DNA from: Aporrectodea caliginosa
Taxonomy: Eukaryota > Annelida > Clitellata > Crassiclitellata > Lumbricidae
DNA: 64,000 bases
NCBI GenBank assembly: GCA_020284085.1
Contig: JACEVL010000277.1
Span: 1 to 64,000, forward strand
Direction of reading: 5' to 3'
A model generated the notes under the pieces. The model was not told the origin of the DNA. It made no database searches and saw only the letters and a list, made by a program, of their open reading frames with translations. Made by a program: the position numbers and the translations under genes. Positions 43,511 through 54,600 of this stretch are shown piece by piece (within the stretch, counting starts at the first letter, position 1; each line of letters begins with the position of its first letter).

Positions 43511-45706
43511 ATACAGACACACGCATACATAAACACATACAGGCGCAAATGCATACATACAGACACACACATACATAAATACATAAGGTGCAAATGCGCG
43601 CATGCATAGCGATGGCGTCAGTAGCTTTCTGCCAGACACTTACCTACAGTTCCTTTGAATTGACATTATGATAAATGTCAATGTGTTTACGCAAGTGTTA
43701 AGAGTGACATAATAAAATAGTCTGTAGTCCTACCAGTTGCAAACGACCTTCTCTTGTTGTCTCCATTCGTCGGACTGTTTGAACTTTTGATACAGTGAAG
43801 AGTCGGTTAGAATTTCAGTTCCGTCAAGCGCGCACAGACGTAGAGATCTCAAATCACTATTGATAACAGAAGGTAGGAATCCCATTTTCTCACGTTTCGT
43901 ATTTCCTCGTAGATTATTATAATGACAAGGATGTGCACAATTTGTGACAGTGCATTTATGTGGATTAGGGATAATCATTGTTGTAAATAATTGTTAAAAA
44001 TATTAATAGGCAACTACCATTCGGGTTGCAACCAATCCATCTACTTGGTTTGTTAGGATTGCCTTATTTTGCTGTGACTGAGGTACAGACGTGGATTTAA
44101 TCTAATCAGCTCCGGTTGAAAGCAGCTAATAATGTTCTGGCTTGGTATTCGACAGACACTAACTATAATCAGCCAAAATTGTCTCATAAGCGCCTTATCC
44201 GTAACCTAAGAGTGCTTATCATCGACAATTTGTCAATGGCTGACCATGTGAACTACTTGGACACGATAGCCCATTGGTTAAGTCGCTCGCCTTGTGACAC
44301 GGTGAGTACGGGTTGGAGCTGCGATTTAAGATGGTAACTATGTAGGGACTTTGAATAAGTACTTCACTCAGAATTGATCAGCAATATTATAATAAGACAA
44401 AAACAAAATCAATATTATTATAAGACAATTTGCAGATCGCCGTAGCACAGCAGAACCAATGTGGACACCATATCCACGCCATACTGGACTCCAAGCCTAT
44501 ATGCAGATATGCATACGTAGGCTACATACATGCATACATACGTGGTATGGAGTCTAAGTGGATCTTTGATCCATGGGTCTTTCGCTTCGATTTCACAGCT
44601 ACCAATTTCAGAATGAAACAATTTGGACTGTGCAACATAGCAGACTAAAATTTACATTCTACAGCATCCTTAATGGTTGCAGACTTGTTTTTTAAAACAA
44701 AATTTGAAGGAAAGTGGCTTCTACAGTCTTAAATTTGTCAGGACACCTGTTACAAATTTTCTTTGATGGCTGGCTTACACATTGTTTGAAATTAGCAGAC
44801 TTTCTAGTCGCCGACGCACAAATCATTCACTTACATGTACACTGCAGAGCCAACTGTAGCCTATTATAATAGGCCTATCAAATATGTTTCTAAAAGGAAG
44901 ACGTAGTCGGACTTCAGATATTGATGACCTATCATACTTCAACCGGGTTTGCTATAACGCATAATTATCGTTCTTGAATATACGGTTTTGCCAGAAGGGA
45001 TCATCGATTGCATCATCGTTATAATTGTGATCGTCATTGTAATGCAGATAATTCTACAGCATCCTTTAGATAGCTAAGTCGCGGGAACCAGTTTATTTAA
45101 AGGCGCTCAGTCAATACAAAATCGAAAGGCAGGTCAGTTCAGGGTCGGTTCCAGGTTAAGATCATAAGGTCAAGTAGAGTGTCAGTTAGACGGCAACGGT
45201 GGATGGTGTTTAGAATTGGAACAGCGAGAGAGGTAAAGACGAGAGGAGGAATCTGGATAAGGTTTAACGAAGATGAGTGCTTTTAGTCTTAAGTGACATA
45301 CATGAATACATGAGCAAACATTGTAGGAAGGTGATTGTCGTAATTCCAGATTGGCTAAACAGCTACAATTATGGAGCGATTTCGAATGTGAAGGATGAGG
45401 TAACGGAAGGGTGGTTGAAACGATTGACGAAGATTTGGCGACTGTGGGGATTGAAGTGTGCTGTAGGTAAGATGAGTGATATCAGAACAGTCGTAACGCA
45501 ATGGTGTCTGTCAGTTTTAGTGGCATTAATAATGAACGTCAGCATTCCGAGCAACTTAAAGGCAGTTTATTTTCACAGTCTCAATAATCACGTAAAGTAA
45601 ATTGCAGTAGTTTAGATAAACATGAACATGTACAGATTTAGTGTTGAAATCTTTCGCATTTTGCTGTCGACGTCTTAGTCGTGAAAAGTGTGTTTCTTCT
45701 TCACAG
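43511..45706. other. Upstream flank of copy P4
   Basis: 43610-43915 is the block shared with 29165-29460. At about 44265-44395 there is a diverged SINE-like segment (GATAGCCCATTGGTTAAGTCG, then GTAGGGACTTTGAATAAGTACTTC). The frame 45277-45600 (107 codons) is not recognised. The 70 bp before exon 1 align with P3, P6 and P7 and end in the conserved TTCTTCTTCACAG acceptor. Confidence 0.5.
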
Positions 45707-48425
45707 ATGTTTGACGGAAAAGAGATTCCGGTATTCGCAGCATCCTTTACAGTCGTTGCTGCCTTGCTTCTCCTGCGTCGATTCAAGCAGAACGGAGTAA
45801 AAGATGATGGAAAGCGATATCCACCATCGTTGCCAGTTCTACCATTTCTCGGCGCGGTTGTTCGTGGTGGAATGACTGCGGTTGCAGAACATTTCATGAG
45901 ATCCGCGGAAAAGCTCGGTCCTGTCTTCTCCCTTACAATCGGAAAACGGTATGGAAAGCGTAGCTGTTGTGCAATGATCTAAGTTAACGGTATTGTTCCT
46001 TATTAGCTTTCAGCTCGCAATTTACTTTGAATACCGGTGGTACCCAGACAGAACGGCCCAGGACAAATTGGCCCCGACAAAACGGCCCCGACAAATGGGC
46101 CCCGACAAAACGGCCCCGACAAAACGGCCCTCGTCAAAATGGCCTCGACAAAACAGCCCCGTCATTTCGGCCCCCGTCATATCGGCCCCCGTCAAACCGG
46201 CCCCAGTCATATCGGCCCCAGTCACATCGGCCCATCACAAAATATCCCACATTCTAAGTACTTTTAAGTTGGATAGATGAAAAGAATTATTTGCGTAAAT
46301 AGAACTCGGATTGGTAAAACCGTAGTTTACGTTGCCAAATTATTTTATGTGGTCAGTTTAAAATGGAAGTTGAATTTATGAAAAATAATTCGCTGCGTAA
46401 ATAGAAATTGGTTCTACGATAGTAACTGTTGTCATTGAAAGCATTTAAATAATTAAATACGCCAACAAGTTAGCATTAGACGATGGTCCCCGCAGTCCAT
46501 TGCCCAGTTGAACCGTCGCTTGAAGCCTCATTTCAACATAGTTTGTCAGCGTAAGCTGAAAAGTACTTGCAACATTGGATATTTTGTATGGGGCCGATAT
46601 GACTGGGGCCGATATGACTGGGGCCGATAAATTATGACTGGGGCCGATATGACGGAGGGTCGATATGACGGGGCCGATTTGACGGGGGCCGATTTGACGG
46701 GGCTGTTTTGTCGAGGCCATTTTGACGGGGCCGTTTTGTCGGGGCCGTTTTGTCGGGGCCCATTTGTCGGGGCCGTTTTGTCGGGGCCGATTTGTCCTGG
46801 GCCGTTCTGACGGGTCACCAATGCGGGTATATGTATGAACTGATGGAGCAATGTATGGTTATATTCATGTATCTGCGTATGTAAGTGTGCATGCATGTGT
46901 GTTTGTATAATTTATCATTATTGACTTTGGAATTATTCCACCTGACAGTCATCATCATCATCACTGCACTCCCGTTCGCCTAATCTTACGATGCCACTCC
47001 CATGATTATGTCTTCAGCATGGTGGTGGTTCTGAATGGCTACGACGCAATTTTCGATGCCATGGTCAAACATTCGGAGGCTTTCGCCGACAGAGGTGCAC
47101 TCTTCACCGAAGAGAAAGTCATCAACCACGAGCTTAGAGGTCAGTTCAGTCGTCGTCAGCAACATCCTCGAATTGCAGCGAATTGCAGCATTGCATAACT
47201 TATGTAGCGTCCTTGTAAATTATATTTATTCAGAGACGTAAAGTAGTGCAACAGATTGTGAAACTAACATTATTTTTCATTAAAATTATAATTCTATTTA
47301 TATATTTATTGGCTGATAAATCTAAACTGTGGTCACATTAATGATAAAAAAATAATAGAACCGATTTCAGAATTACAAATATTGTAGAGCATCTTTTTAA
47401 ATCTCGGAAATAACGATCTGACAAACGAACAGAACTGAACAATTAATGCCAAAGCTTTGGACCAACCTCATTGATCGGGTGTAGATCACAGCATGAGTGA
47501 ATGTATATGTCCATGGAATGCAAACGGTTTTAGCATGAGGAGTGAGCACTGAACAGAGACAGTGTGGCTGCTTTGTGAGCTATAGGACAGATTTTAAATT
47601 GGATGCTTTGCTCAAGGGGCAGCTAGTGCAACGAATGAAATATGGGTGATATGATCATTGGCTGCTTAAAAGTTGTGAACCATTTGCAGTTTAGGCAAAT
47701 GCCCATTTGTGATATCAATGAAAAGTATGGGATCTGATTCTGCGAATATACTGTCCACGAAATTTAAGAGATTTACAAATTCTGTGAACATTTTCATAGA
47801 AACCCGAGAGAAAAATATTATGTCTCTCAAACTAACTATTATTATAAATGAGTAATGACTTCATTTATTAGGTTTCGGCCAGTCCTTTTCCTTGTCGTCT
47901 TGTTTACCAACCTTTCATTCTATGACTGAGTTCGCTAATGGACGCAAACATACCAGAAATCTTCAAACCTCCCTACGTTAAATGGCGATGATTTGAATCC
48001 ATGTCACTGGCTTCTTGGTTGACAGTCCCACAAGCTAACCACTTAACAATTGTGGAACGCCAATTGCTAATCGACTTTGTAGTAGGAGTTTCAGCTTAAC
48101 GACACTGTGTGATGACAAAGATCATTAGCGTCGCCCTCCTTTTTCCAGGCTTAGGACTGACACTGTCAGAAGACGAGCAGTGACGGAGTTTAGTCTACAT
48201 TGAAAAGTACTTGCTTCTTATGCTGCAGGAAAGCGTTCCTGCCTGGGAGAGATAATAGCTCGCCAAAGCACCTTTCTCTTTCTCACAAGTCTCGTCCAGC
48301 GTTTCGATATCCGACCACCAGAGGGCCAGAAAATGATTATTGCCAAGGTACACTGCGTTGCTGTGATGGCCCCAACGCACTACGAAGTTCGTCTGATTCC
48401 CAGAGTGAAATCAACACAGGGCTAA
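45707..48425 (+). CDS. Cytochrome P450 copy P4, exons 1, 2 and 5 only (mini-P450 or pseudogene)
   Basis: Exons: 45707-45948, 47018-47139, 48229-48425, all open. Exons 3 and 4 are gone: intron-2 sequence (to about 47830) runs straight into intron-4 sequence (from about 47860). Exon 2 ends and exon 5 starts in the same phase, so splicing 1-2-5 would give an open 186-codon product. It would hold the membrane anchor, hinge, B-helix region and the heme loop KRSCLG, but no I-helix, ExxR or PERF. It would not be a working monooxygenase by family standards. A MITE sits in intron 1. It may be a pseudogene whose frame is kept by chance. Confidence 0.75.
46041..46817. mobile_element. Fold-back MITE with 14-16-bp periodic arms
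   Basis: The arms (about 46041-46268 and 46555-46817) are inverted copies. Each is built of about a dozen GGCCCCGACAAAAC-like units drifting to GGCCCCAGTCATATC, with the last 40 bp (ACAAAATATCC..AAGTACTTTT) also inverted. The outer ends read ACCC(A/G)(G/T)ACAGAACGGCC-like. There is no coding content; open frames rich in PRQNGPDKTAP are artefacts of the repeat. It is inserted in intron 1 of P4. The target duplication is not clear. Confidence 0.8.
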
Positions 48426-51400
48426 GGATTAACGGAATAACGAATGTTCATGCTTTGCATCTGGTTTACAATACATTTCATTGCATTACGTTACATTACG
48501 CTGCTGTTGCATTATATCGTATCTGTTCGATATCTAACCGCCAGTGGGCCAGAAAATGGTCAGTGACAAAGATCACTTACATTCAAATATACAGTGTGAA
48601 CTCTGTCAATGGAGCCACAGTTACATACCTCTCAAACACTTCCATTCTAAACTATGTATTCGTCAATAGCGTGAGCTCTTCAAATTAGTTATCGAGTGTT
48701 GCCAGTGCCTATTCTGAATAATAAAGGAGGGCGCAGTTTATCATCTCCGTTATGACAGAACGTCCGTTAACATGAACTACAGAAAATTCGACCAGATCGC
48801 TATCCGTAAACCGTTGCATTTAGTCGTGGCTGTGGTGGTGGAAAGATGTAGCATTGTAGGTGTAATGACGCCAAACAGGTGGCTTTGTGTTATTAATTTA
48901 AAACTATTCTGCCTTGCGTCACTTTTCATTATGATGCAGAAACATTGCAGCTTACCTGACCTGTACATAGAATTATACTTAAGACAAACTTTCTATAGTA
49001 AAACATTTGTCACACGGATGCTTTATACTTAAATTTTTCTATATGATGAACTATGTACACTAACATGCGGTTAAAAGTTGTTTTTTCAATTAAGGATATA
49101 CTTACTTACTTTTTACATTTCTTATTCGCTTATCCATTGCATTACTTAAAATATTACCATTCAGCAATTATTTACATAAAATATACGAAATTTGACTCAA
49201 ATAAAGATACATATTTAGTTATTTACATTACATACAATGTCGTAGAAAGCAAAAGCTTCGTCAACCACGACGAATCCATCTAACAACGAAAGTGTTTGGA
49301 TCGCGCATTTTCCTTAGAAGAGTATACTTCTCATCCAATTCGTCTTTCCGTTTATATGAAAAAAGAAGAAGTCTCTAATTACTTCATCACTCACACTTAA
49401 GTGTGGATGATGTCTCCAATGTTCGACCACTCCCTCCGAATATAGAATCTATGTTACGCAGTTGATTATTTCGTGTCAATTGGTTGAAAACCTCAAGGAC
49501 AATGAAGACTTTAATATGAGTAAAATTAGAGAGTGGTGTTTAAAAAGTTTCTGGTTTACTAAAAAAATCGTTCAAAAATTGTGCACTTCCATTGATGGTG
49601 ATATATATATATATATATATATATATGTGAAGACTAGGGGGCTGCATACATGCATGCATCATGTATAATTATACACAAATACATGCATGCATAAATTGCA
49701 TAATGCACGATTACACTTACACACTATTATATATATATATATATAGCATAATGTACCGAGATCGATGAATGTATGTATGTATGCATGTATGTATGTATGT
49801 ATGTATGTATGTATGTATGTATGTATGTATGCATGTATGTATGTATGTATGTATGTATGTAAGTCTTATGTATGTATGTATGCATGTATGCATGCATGTT
49901 TGTGCTTATGCTGGCAATATGTATGCACGCATGCATGCATTTTGGAAGGCTAATCTGTGCATGTGATATTTTTATATAGCGCCTTTCTAACTCAAAACAC
50001 CGATATTATAAATTTCGTACAAATGAAAAACAAAACTGAAGAGACGCATGCACTTATATTTGAAGGGCATGCTAATGTTATGCTAAGTGTAAAAAACATA
50101 GCGATATTTTGGTGTTACACCCATAGGATGTTCCACAGGGCGAGACCATATTTATCTTCTCGGGTTATTATGCTGCTTACGTAATGACAGACGTAAATAT
50201 TATGACGAGTCTGATCAAAGCCAAATGTTAACTTTCATCACTGAAGACACTCCTCCGCTGTTGTGTAAGTTTATTCATGTGCACAGAGTAGATTTCACTT
50301 TATTAATTATCTATCTTTAGGGTAGGTCGTATTTTATTTAAGAATAAATAACGAAGCCGAAGGCTGGTCGTAACCTTGTTGAGAAGCCGGATTTAATTGA
50401 ACTCGTTTTGAGGGCAATGTATGCATTTACATAACGCCTCGTTTGCTAAAAAAGTCTCTCATATTATAAATTGCGTTCAGACAAAAGCAAGACTTGCAAT
50501 CAGCATTCACCTATGTTCCAAGGTCGTGCTAACTTGTAAACACATCACGATATTTTGGCATAGCGCCCATTGGACTCTCTACAGGGCGTGATCCTGTTTT
50601 TCGAGAGGTTATGCTGCTGGGCATTGGCAGACCTGGGCCTACAGTGTATGTATCATCGTGTGTATGATCAAGGCTCAAGGTTAGCTTTCGTCGACCTCCG
50701 CTGTCGCGAATTTTTAAAGTCGCTCGTAGTTTATTTACATGTCAAAAGCGAAGCCGAAGTCTAGACGTAACCTCACTGTAAAGCCGGGGTTCATTGAACT
50801 TGTTTGAGGGCATGCAATACATTATAAACGCGACACGTTTTAATGTAATAAAAGACTGAATATTCAGAGACATCGCTCAGACTTCATCAGGTCGAGAATT
50901 CGTGTTCTGTTCTACTTCGGAAAACCATTCAATACGGTACAGTTGAATAGCCATATTTTGTATAATAGTATTAAACTCTGAATAAATATAATCGGTACTT
51001 TGCTTTTCCTGCTTCTATCTCGCCGGTGTCTGATGCATGGCGCATCAACTGATGGCGCACCAAAATCATCAACATTCCGATAAATGTTTAAATTAGTTCA
51101 CTAAGCTGTTGGTAGATTAGCAATTTCAATAAGGTAAACAATTTTGTTAAAGGTAGGCTAATATTAAACTTCTAATGACCATTGCGGGCCCATAAAATAA
51201 AGAAGACTATACGGACTATGTATTGTCGTTGTTTTTCTTTGTTCATTTCATCACTTTAAATTGCCGTCTTTTCTCCTCCCTTCCAATATATTAACCCTGT
51301 CTCATATATTCACTCGTGGGAATAGCTAATTCCTCCCACCAGTTCAGACTCTCCCCAAAGCATAGCCTATAGTTTAGGCCTTTCAAACTCTGTCTATGTG

Positions 51401-51657
51401 TTTAATCCCAAAACACTTGATAAGTGACAAGCGGAAATGTGGAAAATCCTTGTGCAGTAAAGAGCTGGATATTCTTATTAAGAATTCATAGCCAATATAT
51501 ACATGTAGAGTAATTTATTTGTTATTATTTCATTTTATTACATATATTTAATTTATGATGCGATGTTTTTTTTTATTTCAGGGTGAAGTAATAAGTGTAA
51601 TAATAAAATCATACCATCTTAATATTTGAGCAGTGACAAATATTTTCTTCTCCACAG
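48426..51657. other. P4 3' flank, spacer repeats and P5 upstream region
   Basis: 48470-48830 is the shared post-gene block. The CGCCCATAGG-type spacer repeat occurs twice here, at about 49990-50400 and 50420-50900, and 50930-51190 matches 37690-37970. No gene is recognised. The last 40 bp end in the TTTTCTTCTCCACAG acceptor before the P5 ATG. Confidence 0.55.
49600..49885. repeat. (TA)n and (TATG)n microsatellites
   Basis: (TA)n at about 49603-49626 and 49730-49744, and a (TATG)n array at about 49765-49885 with occasional TGCA units. Confidence 0.92.
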
Positions 51658-54600
51658 ATGTTTGAGGGAGGAGAGATTCCGGTGTTTGCGGCATCCTTTG
51701 CAGTCGTTGGTGCCTTGTTTTTCCTGCGTCGATTTGTGCAGAACGGAGTCAAAGATGATGGAAAGCGATATCCACCATCGTTGCCAGTTCTTCCAGTTCT
51801 TGGCGCTATAATACGTGGAGGAATGACTGTGCTTCCAGAACACTTCATGAGATCTGCGGAAAACCTTGGACCTGTCTTCTCCTTTACAATGGGTAAACGG
51901 TACGGCAAGCGTAGCTCTTGTTCGATAGTCGGAATGTTATCATGCTTTTTATTGTCTTGATTATCGTGATCATCGCCGCATTCAGTCTTCTGATCACAAT
52001 CGTCATTGTCATCGTCATCATTTTCATCGTCATAGACGCCACCACCAACAACTACCTCCAAGCCCAGCAAATCATTTCTGAATTAGGCACGAATATCTCC
52101 ATTTGTATATTCTCTATATGGCTTATAGTTTGCGTGCTATTCCTCAGCTGGTCACCTACCTTTATGCGGATGATGTAGGCCTACTGCCCTTGTTCATGTT
52201 CTGCGTGTATGTGTGCTTGTATAATAACATTATTTATTTGGCTCACAAGTGCACTAAACATGACTTTTTGTAATTAATCCTTTTTCTTTCTTTCTTTCTC
52301 CTCCGTCAAGTATTCTCTGACGATGAGGCTCTAACAAAACTTCTCCATTTCGGTCGGTCTCTTGCGAGTTCTATTGCCCTTCTTAAGTCCCATCCTCTGT
52401 CTTCTATGTCCTCCAGTACGTTATCTATCCATCTCTTCTTCTGACGTCCTCTGCTCCTCGTTCCCTCCACCTCTCCGTGCAGCGCCTTTGCCGGCATTCT
52501 TGTGTTCATTTTGTTAGAGTTTCTTGGTCTCTTGCCAGGCGGTGACCAGTCCTCTCCTGGTAGGGTAAGGAGATCGTTGGGCCACTCTGGCCTCTTCCGG
52601 TCTGAGGTGTCCTTCCAAAACCTGCCTCCTGCGTTGGCCAGCTGTTTCAGGGTTCCTGGTGAGCCTTTCCACCTCGCGAAACGCCCAAGGTGGTTCTTCA
52701 ACCAAGGTCTTCGACCAAGGTCTTCACCACTGATGGTATAGCCCCACCAGGCTATCCCCTACTTGGCTGTTCACCCTCTCACCACGGTGAGGTGCAGGTA
52801 GGGCTTTGAGAGGGGGTGCAGGTAGGGCTTTGAGAGGGGGTAGGGCTTTGAGGGTAATTAATCCACCTGGCAGTTATCATCGTCATAATAAACATCACAA
52901 CATTCCCTCTCTGATAATCTTACGCTTGCCACTCCCTTGGTTATGTATTCAGCATGGTGGTCGTTCTGAATGGCTATGACGCTATTTTCGATGCTATGGC
53001 AAGACACGCGGAGGCCTTCGCCGACAGAGACGCTCTCTACACTGAAGAAAAAGTCATCAATCACGAGCTCAGAGGTCAGTCCAGCCATTGACATAAACAT
53101 TCCCGAATTTCAGCATTTCAGAACAGAGGGCTGCGTTCCGAGCTATAACAGAGAGTTTAAATTGGATGCTTTGCTCAAGGGGCAGCTAGTACTGATTGCA
53201 AAATGGGTGATGTGTGCACACTGAGAAGTTGTTAATGGCTCTGGTCACAGGCTTTCTCACCATTTGCAGTGTTTGTAAATCTCCCTGTGGTGTGTTATCA
53301 ATGAAAAGTATTGGATATGGTTCCGCGAATATACTGCTTGTGAAATTTAAGGATTTGCATATGCTGTGCACATTTCCAGAAAACACGGTCGAGACAAAAC
53401 TTATGCACAAAGACAGTGCATATTGAACATGATCAACGAGCACAATAAAAGATGACGCCAAGAGAGAAGTTGATGATGGTTGTAATAACTGGTTTCAAAT
53501 GTTTAAAACTTTATTCTAGGGTCGTTAGAAATATAATTCAGGAAACATTAATAATAATATTCGTTTATTGAAGAATCACCGCAACCCATTACAGAAAACA
53601 GTAATACCAGTTACAAATTAATTAAATTAAATTAATGGATTTAAATCACTGTTCCAGCAGGGGAGACATAGTCATCGGGGCAACATTAGACTATTAAATA
53701 ATATCCTAGGAATGAAATTTTTGACATTGCTTGCAAAGAGTGGAAAAAAATGAGATTACGTATCTCGTTTAGGATTGCGTAATCTCATTAATTTTTGCCT
53801 GTTAGGTTACGTTGAGAACTCGTTAAATTTATAAAGCCTCTTTATTATTGTCTGTATTTACTGTTCTAGGCATAAACCTCTCACACTACAACGATGCGTA
53901 TAAGAAGTACCATAAGCTTTCTCTGTCAATCCTCAAGGAGTTTGGATTTGGTGTCCAGAGTGTCTCTGAAACGCGAATTCTCCAAGAAGTGGAATCAATG
54001 AATGACGAGATTCTGAAACAAAATGGCCGATCTTTCGATCCAAAATGGCTGACGATTTTCTCCACATCAAATTTCATGCTAAGCATTCTGTTCGGCAAGA
54101 ACTTTCTACAGTCTTTGCCGAAGGACCATTCTGCAATCGTTGAGAGTTCCACAGAGTGCGTTGAAAACATGGACATGACTCTCAACATGGCACCATTTCT
54201 TCGGTTTCTACCAATGTTTTGGAAGACGATTGGCCGTTTGCGAGCTTCAAGTGAGAGGATGTTGAGCGGCATAGAAGCCGGGATAAAGTTCAACAAATCG
54301 AACAATTCTGAACCTACGTTCGCTGGGAGATTTCTGGAAATCGAGGGAACCAATTATGACCACCAAGATCTACTCTATTTGCTGCGAGATCTGTGCTTCG
54401 GTAGTATAGAAACTGTGTCGACAACGTTGCGGTGGACAATGGTGGAATTAGCCAACCATCGAGAAGTCCAGAACCGCTTTCAGAAGGAGATAGATGAAAT
54501 GGTGCCAGGGGACAGACTTCCGTCACTCGATGATAAACCACGTCTACCCTACACGGAAGCTGTGATCCTGGAAATCATGAGACGACGTACTGTACTACCA

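Noticed and set aside
44265..44395. Possible tRNA or SINE
   Set aside because: A-box-like and GGGACTT...AAGTACTTC body-like words are present but too diverged to call with confidence; mentioned only within the flank entry.
45277..45600. Frame of 107 codons upstream of P4
   Set aside because: No recognisable motif, no counterpart noticed upstream of other copies, and no splice or start context; treated as chance.
46022..46267. Proline-rich repeat proteins on both strands
   Set aside because: They come from the 14-16-bp units of the fold-back element and are open by composition only.
46041..46817. CRISPR-like array
   Set aside because: The units are contiguous without spacers, drift in sequence, and form an inverted pair in a eukaryotic intron.
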